This document shows positions 18,988 through 28,457 of a DNA stretch of 64,000 bases, in pieces. The stretch lies in the NCBI GenBank assembly GCA_009692845.1, contig SHYK01000005.1, forward strand, positions 37,975 to 101,974, in the 5' to 3' direction. The first letter of the stretch is position 1. Each line of letters begins with the position of its first letter. A model generated the notes under the pieces. It ran no database searches. It saw only the letters and a list, made by a program, of their open reading frames with translations, and had not been told where the DNA came from. The translations under genes and the position numbers were made by a program. Source of the stretch: Chloroflexota bacterium. Lineage in GTDB: Bacteria > Chloroflexota > UBA6077 > SHYK01.

Positions 18988-19103
18988 TGGGATTCTCCTC
19001 CGTTCTTATACTATCTTAATCGATAATGGTATACGTTGTCAACCTATTGTGATAGTTCTTGTATAATCTCAGATAATGAGCCAATCAGACGAAAGGATTC
19101 GAA

Positions 19104-19298
19104 TTGGCGGAAGGAGACCGATTGCTCACAGTTCGCGAGGTTGCGGAGCGGATCAGGACCACAGAGGCGACAGTGCGCCGCTGGCTGAGAGATGGACACC
19201 TAAGTGGCGTCCGGCCTGGGGGCACGAAGCTCGGGTGGCGGATCGCGGAGTCCGAGCTTCAGAGGTTCCTAAGCAGTTCGACGGCGCCCGGATCTTGA
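19104..19298 (+). CDS. Excisionase/MerR-like helix-turn-helix protein
   Basis: LLTVREVAERIRTTEATVRRWLRDGHLSGVRPGGTKLGWRIAESELQRFL. Confidence 0.85.
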   Translation: MAEGDRLLTVREVAERIRTTEATVRRWLRDGHLSGVRPGGTKLGWRIAESELQRFLSSSTAPGS

Positions 19299-19607
19299 AA
19301 CCCCGGGGTATGCCCCCCGCGCTGTATCCAAGGCTCAGGCCGTGGGGCGGTGAATTGTCTTGCGCACCGACCATGAGGGGCGGGGTATCGGGACAGGGCG
19401 TAATAAGGACGTGCTCATCTGTGAGATGTGTCCGCGTCCACCGATTCGGAAAAATGAAAGACTGGGGCTCGAACTTCAAAGTGGCTCAAAGCGCAGCGGC
19501 TCAAGCGGACAAAGCCAAGTTCGACCTGAAGGACTTACAGGCGGTGCTTATCAATGCTTGCTTTGGTTCGATGAGAGCGGGTCAAGGGGGTTAGGGCGGG
19601 ATTGGGC

Positions 19608-20621
19608 TCAGGACCCGAAAAAGTGATGCAGATTCTCCCCCAGTGCTTTGATCACGACCACAGCCAGAAGAATCCCCCAGAGCCAAAACGGCCCATCGGC
19701 AAAGAATGCCACCCACGAAAGTCTCTTCTTCGAACGCGGTAATGGCGAAATCGGGATTGGAAGCGAATCCTGCCGCATTGACGGTCCTCGCTCGTGCAGG
19801 AGCAGATCGCGTGCCAAGACCACTCGGGTGCCCGCCGCTAGGTCGTGAAGTGCCCGGCGATCCTTTCGGACTAGGGGCACCCCAAAAGTCCATCCGATCA
19901 TGAGGTACAAGAGGAATCTGAGCGACGCTCTAAGCACACCGGCCAGGCCGCTTAGGCGCCGGCCATCAGGACCGAGGATCGCGACGCCCAGCACGTACTT
20001 GCCGACGGAACTACCCGCAAGGCCCCAGCAAAACGTGAAGTACACCGCTGCAATGAGGTATCCGAACACGGTCGCCCCGGCCTCGGTAGCCATCAGCTCC
20101 TTTACGAGGCTGCTGTCAAAAGGGGCAGAAGGAACAGGCTGGCGTACTAGAAGCAGCCAGGTAATAACGCCCCACGCAAGGAGAACGCATGCGATGTTGT
20201 CGATCATGCTGGCCAACCATCGGCGGCTCAAAGGCGCCCGCTGGTACCGCTCACCCAAAACCTTGAGACGGCTATCGAGCCCGTGGTTGTCTTCGATGGG
20301 TGCTGTCTGGGTGTCTTCACCCGCCGAGGGCTCCGGGCCTGGGACTCGGCGGCGTTCGGCCTCGAATACTTGAAGGAGTTGCTCGGTCACCGGAACCAAC
20401 ACGCCTGTGTACGCGCGCAAAGCAGCGAGAACATCACCGAACTGTGCAGAGTGGTCGAGGGCCAAAGCGCCGGCGGCGAAGATGCGAAATAGGCCATCCG
20501 TGTACGCTGTGAGCGCTTTTTGCTGCTCAGCCTCAGCTTCGTTGGTCACTCTTGCCGCCGCCGTTTCGCACCAAATTGGCGGGTCTTGCGACCGCGTTGC
20601 CGTGATGCAAGGCGCAAGCAT
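19608..20621 (-). CDS. RDD-family membrane protein
   Basis: APLSRRWLASMIDNIACVLLAW...GSSVGKYVLGVAILGPDGRRLSG...RKDRRALHDLAAGTRVV. Confidence 0.82.
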   Translation of the reverse strand: MLAPCITATRSQDPPIWCETAAARVTNEAEAEQQKALTAYTDGLFRIFAAGALALDHSAQFGDVLAALRAYTGVLVPVTEQLLQVFEAERRRVPGPEPSAGEDTQTAPIEDNHGLDSRLKVLGERYQRAPLSRRWLASMIDNIACVLLAWGVITWLLLVRQPVPSAPFDSSLVKELMATEAGATVFGYLIAAVYFTFCWGLAGSSVGKYVLGVAILGPDGRRLSGLAGVLRASLRFLLYLMIGWTFGVPLVRKDRRALHDLAAGTRVVLARDLLLHERGPSMRQDSLPIPISPLPRSKKRLSWVAFFADGPFWLWGILLAVVVIKALGENLHHFFGS

Positions 20622-20750
20622 ACTCCAGGCAGCAAGCAGTCCATGACGCAGCTAGCAAGGCGGCGGGCAGCCAACGAGAGCCCGAACAAGACGAAGACGG
20701 CCCTCGGTGGGCGGCTACCGTAGCCGCTGTCTCGAAAGACCGTGAGAGGA

Positions 20751-21029
20751 TCAAGGCTGGCGGTCCTTAAAGTTGCCTCGACGCAGGTACTTTTGCTCCT
20801 CAGCGGTGCCCGACTGCCAATATTCTTCTTGGAGCTTTTCTCGTTCCTCCCCTTGAGCAGCGAGAAGCCTGTGCAGCAGGTCAAGTCTTGCATCTTGTCG
20901 CTGTTTCCTCTGCCGATCCCGCCTCTCGCGTTCAGTTCTTTCCTCTTCAAGGAAAATGGACGCCCGGAGTTGCCGGTCGTCGGCCTCCCGTTTGAGCGTC
21001 GGGTTATGGCTCTGAAGCACGTCACCCAA
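20751..21029 (-). CDS. Small charged coiled-coil protein
   Basis: 92 aa, EEERTERERRDRQRKQRQDARLDLLHRLLAAQGEEREKLQEEYWQ; start directly abuts the stop of the upstream ORF. Confidence 0.55.
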   Translation of the reverse strand: MGDVLQSHNPTLKREADDRQLRASIFLEEERTERERRDRQRKQRQDARLDLLHRLLAAQGEEREKLQEEYWQSGTAEEQKYLRRGNFKDRQP

Positions 21030-21224
21030 CTAATTGACCACGAAACTGAAGGCGAAGTAGAGAATTGCCCACAGAACAAGAGCCGCTAGAACCCACCCGC
21101 CGAGTATTCCGAGGGCTTCACCGGTCGGCGGCTTGGCGCCCGGCAGCAATGGCTGGGCATGATAACTTTGAGCGATCCAGATGGTTGCGCCGATGGCAGC
21201 GAGAATCCCAGTGAAGCCTTTCAA
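21030..21224 (-). CDS. Small two-TM membrane protein
   Basis: MKGFTGILAAIGATIWIAQSYHAQ...GILGGWVLAALVLWAILYFAFSFVVN. Confidence 0.55.
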   Translation of the reverse strand: MKGFTGILAAIGATIWIAQSYHAQPLLPGAKPPTGEALGILGGWVLAALVLWAILYFAFSFVVN

Positions 21225-21258
21225 GGGGCGCCTTCAGCCAACGGGAGCGACGGCTGGG

Positions 21259-21456
21259 TCACCGAAGGCGGTCCTTTATCCAAGTGAAGAGACCTGTCAT
21301 GAGGGCAATCGGAAGGCCAATCACCACAATCACAACGACGATCAACACCATAGGCAGAATGGCGGTCCCCAGAAAAAAGGTGAAGACGCCAACCGCGAAC
21401 CCGGCTGGCAGATCACTACTTACCCTCTTTGAAAAAGTCGGACAGGCGCTCGCCAA
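21259..21456 (-). CDS. Small membrane protein (start uncertain)
   Basis: LPAGFAVGVFTFFLGTAILPMVLIVVVIVVIGLPIALMTGLFTWIKDRLR. Confidence 0.45.
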   Translation of the reverse strand: MASACPTFSKRVSSDLPAGFAVGVFTFFLGTAILPMVLIVVVIVVIGLPIALMTGLFTWIKDRLR

Positions 21457-22930
21457 CCATGATGGCAGTGAGGTTCGTGTTTACGTGGGGAATGGTGGGG
21501 AAGATCGAGGCGTCGGCCACCCACAGGTTGTCCATCCCGTGCACCCGGAGCCGCTCGTCGACTACTGCACGGGGGTTGGAAGCGGGCGCCATCATGCAGG
21601 TGCCCGAGCTATGGTGATAGCTATCCATCGTGCTCTGCGCAAAGGTGATCCAGTCATCGCTCGGGGCGGGCTGGATGAGCGGCCCGTAGAACTGCTCCAT
21701 TCCGCCACTGTGGGTCATCTCCATGATGAACTCCATCGCATTACGCATCGCCGCGATGTCCACCGGATCCTCGAGCATGGGTGAATGAACGTTCGGTAGC
21801 TCCGCCGGATCCCTATTCTGGAGGGTGACCCGGCCGCGGTTGGTCTGCTGAACCAGGTTGGCCCCCACTGGGAGCATCGGCTTGAGACTGCCCACCTGGA
21901 TGGGTGCTCCGGCGCCGATGTGGAAATTTCCGCAGGACAGGCTGGGATCGCTCTTGTACACGAGTCGCGCCCGAGGAATGATCCAGTCGGTCTGGTAGCC
22001 GGTCTGGCCCTCGAAGGTCATCGTGATCTTGGCGTGGTCCTGGTGGTTCTCGCCGACCCCGGCCAGGTTGTTCACGACCGGGATCCCCAGCCGATTCAGC
22101 TCGGCCTCCGGGCCGATGCCGGATAGCATGAGAATCTGGGGGCTGTGCAAGGCGCCCGCGCTGAGCACTACTCGGTCAGCCGTCGCCGAGTGAGACTGAC
22201 CTTCCCGGACGTACTGCACGGCGTCCACATGCTTGCCGGAGATCTTCAGCCCGGTCACGAGCGCGTCTGCGACGATGGTGAGGTTGGGCCGCCCTCGAGC
22301 GGGATCGAGATAGGCGACGGTGGTGGATTGTCGCGCGCCATTCTTGATATTGGATGCAGACGGGCCGACGCCAAATGGGTCGGGCCCGTTGAGGTCGGGG
22401 CAGATGGGCAAGCCCATCGCGGTGACCCTTTCGATGAAGGCCTGGACCGGCTCATCCAGGGGCTGATCGAAGGTCCACGGCCTTTTGATATAGATCGGGC
22501 CGCTAGACCCGTGAATCGGGCTATCCGGGAAATCTTGATCCGACTCCATCCGTCGGAGGATCGGCAAGCACTCTTCGTAGGACCAGCTCGGGTTGCCGTG
22601 GGCCACCCAGTTCTCGAAGTCGAGCCGGGTCGGGCGAGGCGCAGCCATCGCGTTGACCGACGAGCCCCCGCCCATGATCCGACCGGACAGCTCGTAAAAG
22701 GTGCTGCCGTCAACCTTTCGCTCGCTCGGATACATGAGGATGTAGTCCGACTCGAGCAGCAGGTTCACGTCGCGGCGTCCCGCCGCCACGATATCCGGCA
22801 GGGGCTGCGGGTCAGGGCCGGCTTCGATAAGGAGCACCTTGCAGGCGGGGTCCTCGGTGAGGCGAGCCGCCGCCGCGCATCCCGCCGAGCCGCCGCCGAT
22901 GATGATGACGTCGAAGATCTCCTGGGCCAT
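21416..22930 (-). CDS. GMC-family FAD-dependent oxidoreductase (choline dehydrogenase-like)
   Basis: EIFDVIIIGGGSAGCAAAARLTEDP; GRIMGGGSSVNAM; SAGALHSPQILMLSGIGP; HHSSGTCMM; WVADASIFPTIPHVNTN. Confidence 0.95.
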   Translation of the reverse strand: MAQEIFDVIIIGGGSAGCAAAARLTEDPACKVLLIEAGPDPQPLPDIVAAGRRDVNLLLESDYILMYPSERKVDGSTFYELSGRIMGGGSSVNAMAAPRPTRLDFENWVAHGNPSWSYEECLPILRRMESDQDFPDSPIHGSSGPIYIKRPWTFDQPLDEPVQAFIERVTAMGLPICPDLNGPDPFGVGPSASNIKNGARQSTTVAYLDPARGRPNLTIVADALVTGLKISGKHVDAVQYVREGQSHSATADRVVLSAGALHSPQILMLSGIGPEAELNRLGIPVVNNLAGVGENHQDHAKITMTFEGQTGYQTDWIIPRARLVYKSDPSLSCGNFHIGAGAPIQVGSLKPMLPVGANLVQQTNRGRVTLQNRDPAELPNVHSPMLEDPVDIAAMRNAMEFIMEMTHSGGMEQFYGPLIQPAPSDDWITFAQSTMDSYHHSSGTCMMAPASNPRAVVDERLRVHGMDNLWVADASIFPTIPHVNTNLTAIMVGERLSDFFKEGK

Positions 22931-23080
22931 TGCTGTTGCTCCTTCCTGCCCCACAAGAGCCTCGTAAAGCTTGCTCAGGGCGAGGGTCGAACCTCGCTGG
23001 TCGCCGTAGTATATGGTTGTGATCTCATTCTTGGTTGCTGTCCTCGGTCCTGAGTTGGATAGGAGCGCGAGAGGTGCTTG

Positions 23081-23542
23081 ATGCTGTTTAGCGGAACGAT
23101 GACCCTCGATGCTGAAGCCGGCAAGGTCTGGGATTTCTTGCTCGATGCGAAAGCATTCGCGGCCTGCGTGCCGGGCGTCGAAAAGGTTGTTCAGATCGAC
23201 GAGCGGACATTTGAGGGCGTCATCCAGGCGACGGTGGGCCCCATCTCGGGCGAATTTCCGTTTCGGGCGGAAATAAAGGACAGCAAGCCCCCCACTGAGC
23301 TCTCGGCTCTGGTGCACGGCACCGACTCGATTACCAGAAGCACGATCGACGCCGAGCTGAGCCTGGTGCTGACCGCACTCCCGGCTGATCAAACGGAGCT
23401 CGGCTATAAGGCGGTCGTCAACATCAAAGGCAGGCTGGCCATCATTGGCGACATGGTCCTGCGCGCTACGGCGGCGGTGATGCTGGAGGAGTTCAAGGAC
23501 CGCGTCCGTCGCAATCTCGAGAGCGACCTGGTGACGTTTTGA
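23081..23542 (+). CDS. CoxG-like SRPBCC protein (CO dehydrogenase subunit G family)
   Basis: MLFSGTMTLDAEAGKVWDFLLDAKAFAACVPGVEKV. Confidence 0.85.
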   Translation: MLFSGTMTLDAEAGKVWDFLLDAKAFAACVPGVEKVVQIDERTFEGVIQATVGPISGEFPFRAEIKDSKPPTELSALVHGTDSITRSTIDAELSLVLTALPADQTELGYKAVVNIKGRLAIIGDMVLRATAAVMLEEFKDRVRRNLESDLVTF

Positions 23543-23543
23543 C

Positions 23544-23576
23544 AGGAAATGCGCCGTAGCATGCGGCGCATTTCCT
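23544..23576. terminator. Hairpin downstream of coxG-like gene
   Basis: aggaaatgcgccg-tagcatg-cggcgcatttcct, 13-bp perfect stem. Confidence 0.55.
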
Positions 23577-23681
23577 ACCGGGAAGCTAAGATACCGGCAC
23601 AGTCAGAAAGTGTTGGAACCTGGGACGCAGATCCGCCCACCATCCGGTCGAACCTGGGGCGGCGGATTCGGAGGAGGAAGG

Positions 23682-24071
23682 ATGAATACATTGGAGCGGC
23701 CGTTCACCCTGGATCACCTCGACCACGTCGTGCTCCGGGTGCATGACGTGGAGAAGTCGAGCGATTTCTACCGGATGCTAGGGGGCGACGTGGGAGAGGA
23801 ACGGGGCGCGGGCGTCCCGGTCCACATCACGGATGGTCAGACCATTATTCTGCAGCGCCACCCCGAATACGTCCCCGCTGACCTCACCGCGATCGACCAC
23901 ATCAACTTGAATATTCATGCCCCGGACATGCAGCAAGTAAGCGCCTATCTGCTGGCGAACGGCGTTGAGTTCGTGCGCGAGGTGCCGACCCAGGGCGGTG
24001 ATACGGTGAGGGTCTTCGACCCTGACCGGAACGTCATCGAGATCCGGATCGTTCGGGAAGGGTCCCGCTAG
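23682..24071 (+). CDS. VOC/glyoxalase-family protein
   Basis: LDHLDHVVLRVHDVEKSSDFYRMLGGDV...VFDPDRNVIEIRIV. Confidence 0.88.
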   Translation: MNTLERPFTLDHLDHVVLRVHDVEKSSDFYRMLGGDVGEERGAGVPVHITDGQTIILQRHPEYVPADLTAIDHINLNIHAPDMQQVSAYLLANGVEFVREVPTQGGDTVRVFDPDRNVIEIRIVREGSR

Positions 24072-24145
24072 ACCGTTCACCCAGTGCACCAGCGCCTTGG
24101 CCAGCAGCCGACGGCTGGAACCAGCTTGGCGATGACCAATTCCAG

Positions 24146-24517
24146 CTACCATGAACCACGGTCCCAGCCGCGCCCTACAAGGTGCCGCGGCGGAAGAGAG
24201 CGCGCTCGGGCCGATCCCAACTGGGGGTTTTGGGGGTCCGGTCCATGACGCTCAGCGAGCGTGGGGCGAGCGTGATTTTTTCCATCGCCATCATGCTGAC
24301 CCTGGGCGAGGCCGTGCGAGAGCGCCATCGAATAGCAGCTCGCATGTGAAGCCGCCAGGAGCTCCTCGGGGCTAGTGCGTCCAGACGGCGCATCGGTTCG
24401 CGAGGCCCAACTGACTGGCAGATCCTTGAATAGCTGGGTAGTCGCGGCCGTAACAAGACCTTTTCCCGTGAGCAAGTCTCCTTCCCAACTCGCTTCGGCG
24501 CGGCGATCTAGTCCCAT
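24146..24517 (-). pseudogene. Truncated/frameshifted OsmC-family protein
   Basis: N-term RRAEASWEGDLLTGKGLVTAATTQLFKDLPVSWASRTDAPSGRTSPEELLAASHASCYSMALSHGLAQ is OsmC-like, then similarity is lost. Confidence 0.6.
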
Positions 24518-24924
24518 TTGCCCTCTCTCATTGGGCGCCCCCCGGGACAGGAGAGCCCTCAGCAAACCTGTGGGCTGCGTCTTTGATGGGGCCTGCGTCG
24601 CCCACGGGCCGGATTAAAGACTGCCGGGCGCACGGCCCGCAATGAGCCGATGCCCATGCCCATTTTCCGGTCATCAGAATTGGGCCTTTTTCGGGAAAAC
24701 TCCGGCATTTTTTGGTAGTAAACGAGCATCAATTGGCCAGAACGGCCAGAAATCTGGACGAACCGGCAACCTCCGTCGAGTTTAGGCAAAACGGGACATC
24801 TATCAGGAAGTCCGTGCCTGACTACGTCGGCGAGTCGGGACAACTCTTCGCGGGGGCGCAGACGGCCTATGTGGGGCGGACCCATGCTTTCGCGCCCCCT
24901 TCTTGTCCGCGTGGAAAGTTTCAT

Positions 24925-25209
24925 TTATTGGCCATCGGCCCATCCCCCCTTGGGTTCGAACTCGAAGGCATGTGCGAGGTCGACCATCAAGGCCGCCAAA
25001 GAGTCATAAGCCGGCACACGCCCAGAGTGAATGTCCTCCAGCGCGCTATCGATCCGGGCGAGCAGGAAACCATGGTCACACCAATGTCGGCAGAGCGCGC
25101 TTCGCGAGAGGCCATGCAGCAGCGCAAGCTGGCGGTAAGGTTCGCCAGTGTCCAAGGCCGCGTCGATATCGACTCGATTGCGGTGTAGGCAAACGCTGCA
25201 TCGGCGCAT
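24925..25209 (-). CDS. Small Cys-motif/HTH DNA-binding-like protein
   Basis: CSVCLHRNRVDIDAALDTGEPYRQLALLHGLSRSALCRHW. Confidence 0.65.
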   Translation of the reverse strand: MRRCSVCLHRNRVDIDAALDTGEPYRQLALLHGLSRSALCRHWCDHGFLLARIDSALEDIHSGRVPAYDSLAALMVDLAHAFEFEPKGGWADGQ

Positions 25210-25237
25210 TCCTAATCCTCCTTCCTAGCCACCGTGG

Positions 25238-28135
25238 TCACGGCCGATCCGGCGGGGCAAAGTGCCCGGTAGGTTGCGGGTGGCACTCTCCGCACACGCG
25301 GCCTCCGCCATGCTCTTGCTTCCGCTCCCACCATGCGAGGGATCCGCACACGGAGCAGGGCGCCGACGCCTCCGCTAGTCCGGGCCCAATCGGCCCAAAG
25401 AGCCCAATGCGGCCCGCGTCGTCCGGATCCAGGCACCGAGCGCCGGGGATTGGGCCGGTATCGTGGGCCCGAAGTCCGTCGGGCGCGGCTGCTTCAGGCC
25501 CATGTTCAGGCCCGAATCCGCTGCGATCCACGAACGGCGGAGCGCTCCCTGGGCCCAATGGGCCTGCTGGGCCCGTTGTGTCCGTACCATCTCCCCACAG
25601 GCGTTCGGCCAGGATATGAAGCACGGGGCGTCGCACGCCTTCGAGTGTGTGTCGGACCGTATGCTTGCCGCGTCCGGTGTCGACCGAGGCCAGCAGCCCC
25701 TTTTCAGAGAGTCGTTTCCAAAGGGTCCGGTCTGTCACACCGATTATGCTGCCCTGATCACGAGCCAGAGCCTGCGCTGCCGCATAGGTAGCTCCGGGCT
25801 CTAGGAAGAGATTGTCGGCATCGAGCCAGCCGATGCGCTGCCCTTGGGGGCGCCACTCGGGCCGCTGGTACTCACCAGTGCCGACAGCCGACTCGCGCCA
25901 CCCCCAGCGGTTAGCATTGACGGGGGCGGCGCCGCCCCCGTCGGCGAGATGCGCTCGCCCGGCAACAATTGCGGACCTGACCAGAGACAGGAACTGGCGC
26001 GCCGGATCCTCGCTGGCTTGGTGCTCCGCTTGGTCCTGCGCCATGAGTCCGAGCGCAGCCCAGGCGCGGTTCCGGATGACATTGGCCTCGCTTGTGCTAA
26101 TAGCGCTGATGTCGACTGCAAAGTGCAGCCACAGGTCCCAGCCAAGCATGAGGCTGGCGACCGCATCGGGGGTCCGCCGGTGCAGAACCGCCTGGTGAGC
26201 CTGCTCTCTCAGTGAAGCCGCTCTGTCGCGCATGGTAGCCCGAAGTTGGTCGATCTGAGGGGCGAGCCAGCGGATGTATCCGGCCATGGCTTGGGCGTAC
26301 AACCCAGCCCGGGCGTCCTGCTGAGCTTTGCTGAGGTGCGCCATGTTCACGTCCTCGGGGCCGACAGCGTCCACGGCTATTCGGGCGCGCAAGGAATGGC
26401 CCCGTGGAACGTCTTCGCCCGTAGAGAGAATCAGCCCGCGTGGCGCGTAGGTTTGGCGCAGTTGGGTATCGGCGGCCATCCGGCCTCGGCCCGCTTGATT
26501 GCCAGCACCGCGAAGCAGGCGGTCGGCGGTCGCGTGCAGTCGCGCGATGTCGGCCGGACTTCCGCTGGGTGCGAAATCGTCGACAACCATGAGCGCATCC
26601 TTTGCTTCGAATGCCAATCGCTCGAGGAAGTTCGCCGTTGCAGACCAGGCGGCGGGGAGGTGATGCCGATCGAAGCCTTTGCCGAAGTGTGCTTGGAGTA
26701 GGGCCGCTAGCTCACTCTTGAACACCCCGGTGGGGCCCGATATGTGCACAGCCAGGTCCACTGGTGAGACCTCGGCTAACGGCGCTCTATACGCGGCGGC
26801 AATTAGCGGAACCATCACCGCGTCGGAGGCAACGGCCAGGAGGTCGAGCGATGCACGGACTGCCTGGCGAAGTCCCTCGCCCTGTGGTGGATCGGGTAGT
26901 TGAAGCCGTGCGAGGGGCCCGCCCATGGACACCTCGATGCCGTCGACCGGCCCATTGGGCCCGATAGCGCCATCTGCGTGGAGATAGAGCCAGAGATCAT
27001 TGATCTTCCGCCAGCCGGAGTGCTCATAGACGCGGGACTGCGGCACGTGTCCGGACAGGAGTTGAATGGCTGCGCGAAGGCGATCCCTTGTGCCCATCCC
27101 CGCTCCGACGACTGCATTCGTGCCCCACGCCACCACCGGCCAACTCATTGCAGCAAACTGCGAGATAGGCACACGAGCGATGCCGAGTGGGCGCCCGTCA
27201 TCACTGGTGCCATCGATCCGCAGCTCACACCGCTCGTTGGCGCCGTCGTCCGCGACAATCTGGGAAACGATTCGGGCCGAAAAGTTGGCCAGGGGTATGA
27301 GCACGTCGCCGTCCCGTTCCCGCTTACGAAAACAGATGCGGCCATGGTCGATGACATAGGGCCCCGTGAGATCGTCGTCCGTCTCGGACAGCCACTTGTC
27401 GAATGGGACCACTGCCCGCTGCAGCTCTTCCAACTCGTGGCCATCCGCCAGGAGATCGTCGACGCCAGTCTTCGCGAGATTGATCATGCCACGTTGCTCC
27501 AAGAGGGTTGACCAGGCGAGCATCGAAACCACCGCTCGGCGGTTCTGGAGCCAGCGGGCGAGTCGCAGCCCGGCCAGCCGAACTTGCGCGTTTGTGAGGA
27601 TGTCGCTGTCAAACGCGATCACAACCTCTCGGCCCCCGAGCACGATGCTGTCGAAGTCCGCCTGAAGGCTTGGCACCTTCCATGCCCAGACTCCGGGAAC
27701 GTTGATGGCGACGATGCCACGTGAGGCAAGGGCGTCCGCCTTTTTGCTGCCTTCGGTGATCCAAAGGGGCAAGTCGGGATCCGCGAGCGCAAGGCGGCAA
27801 CTGGGTGGCACGTCGAGGCGCAGGGCGATCTTGGCGGGTACGTCGTACTTGATCGGCTTGCCTGCTTTGGTGATCCGCGGCCGGTCCCAGCGGAGCACCG
27901 AATAGGGATGCTCTCCAGCGGGATCATGCTGGGGAATCACCATTGCCGGGAAGCTTTCTGCGTGGAGCTGAGTGCCCCTGAAGTTGAGGACCCCACCGGC
28001 CTTGAGCGTCTTCCATTCTGGCGCGGACCAGTAACCGCGTTCCGCGATGACCTCTGGCGAGATGCCCGAGCGCTCTAGGATCGCCCGGTGCTCCTGGGAA
28101 AGCGGGAGTCGGCCGATGCTGTCAGGTTCAGTCAT
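25238..28135 (-). CDS. Replication protein: DUF3854/TOPRIM-like N-domain, P-loop helicase-like domain, C-terminal zinc ribbon
   Basis: LWITEGSKKADALASRGIVAINVPGVWAW; Walker A ISGPTGVFKSELAAL; ALMVVDDFAPSG; C-term CSVCGSLAWWERKQEHGGGRVCGECHP. Confidence 0.8.
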   Translation of the reverse strand: MTEPDSIGRLPLSQEHRAILERSGISPEVIAERGYWSAPEWKTLKAGGVLNFRGTQLHAESFPAMVIPQHDPAGEHPYSVLRWDRPRITKAGKPIKYDVPAKIALRLDVPPSCRLALADPDLPLWITEGSKKADALASRGIVAINVPGVWAWKVPSLQADFDSIVLGGREVVIAFDSDILTNAQVRLAGLRLARWLQNRRAVVSMLAWSTLLEQRGMINLAKTGVDDLLADGHELEELQRAVVPFDKWLSETDDDLTGPYVIDHGRICFRKRERDGDVLIPLANFSARIVSQIVADDGANERCELRIDGTSDDGRPLGIARVPISQFAAMSWPVVAWGTNAVVGAGMGTRDRLRAAIQLLSGHVPQSRVYEHSGWRKINDLWLYLHADGAIGPNGPVDGIEVSMGGPLARLQLPDPPQGEGLRQAVRASLDLLAVASDAVMVPLIAAAYRAPLAEVSPVDLAVHISGPTGVFKSELAALLQAHFGKGFDRHHLPAAWSATANFLERLAFEAKDALMVVDDFAPSGSPADIARLHATADRLLRGAGNQAGRGRMAADTQLRQTYAPRGLILSTGEDVPRGHSLRARIAVDAVGPEDVNMAHLSKAQQDARAGLYAQAMAGYIRWLAPQIDQLRATMRDRAASLREQAHQAVLHRRTPDAVASLMLGWDLWLHFAVDISAISTSEANVIRNRAWAALGLMAQDQAEHQASEDPARQFLSLVRSAIVAGRAHLADGGGAAPVNANRWGWRESAVGTGEYQRPEWRPQGQRIGWLDADNLFLEPGATYAAAQALARDQGSIIGVTDRTLWKRLSEKGLLASVDTGRGKHTVRHTLEGVRRPVLHILAERLWGDGTDTTGPAGPLGPGSAPPFVDRSGFGPEHGPEAAAPDGLRAHDTGPIPGARCLDPDDAGRIGLFGPIGPGLAEASAPCSVCGSLAWWERKQEHGGGRVCGECHPQPTGHFAPPDRP

Positions 28136-28382
28136 GGGTCTTGCGCCCCGCACCGTCGGCCCGGACGCGCTCGATGGCGGCATCGGCCAGCGCTTCGGCG
28201 GCACGGCGGCTCACCACTACGCGGCGCTCGCTGATTTGGATCAGTAGCCCAAGCCGCCTGGCCTGAACGTAGCTTTGGGCCCGCCCGAGCGGTGGTGAGA
28301 AAAACTCGCGACCCCAGGCTTCGACGTTGAGGAAAGGGGCTGTCTTGTTGTTGCCGGTCGATTCCACGGGTATCCTCCACAC
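28128..28382 (-). CDS. Small hypothetical protein upstream of and overlapping the primase gene
   Basis: ORF overlaps primase start by a few bases; AWGREFFSPPLGRAQSYVQARRLGLLIQISERRVVVSRRAAEALADAAIERV. Confidence 0.45.
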   Translation of the reverse strand: MWRIPVESTGNNKTAPFLNVEAWGREFFSPPLGRAQSYVQARRLGLLIQISERRVVVSRRAAEALADAAIERVRADGAGRKTHD

Positions 28383-28457
28383 GCTTGCCGCGTCTGTGGA
28401 GGAAGGTAGAGGTTGGTTTTGTAAGTCCGAAAGGGAGGACAGTGGAAAACTTACCGA

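Noticed and set aside
19457-19594. 45-aa ORF MKDWGSNFKVAQSAAAQADKAKFDLKDLQAVLINACFGSMRAGQGG
   Set aside because: Plausible composition but no ribosome-binding site or family resemblance strong enough to list.
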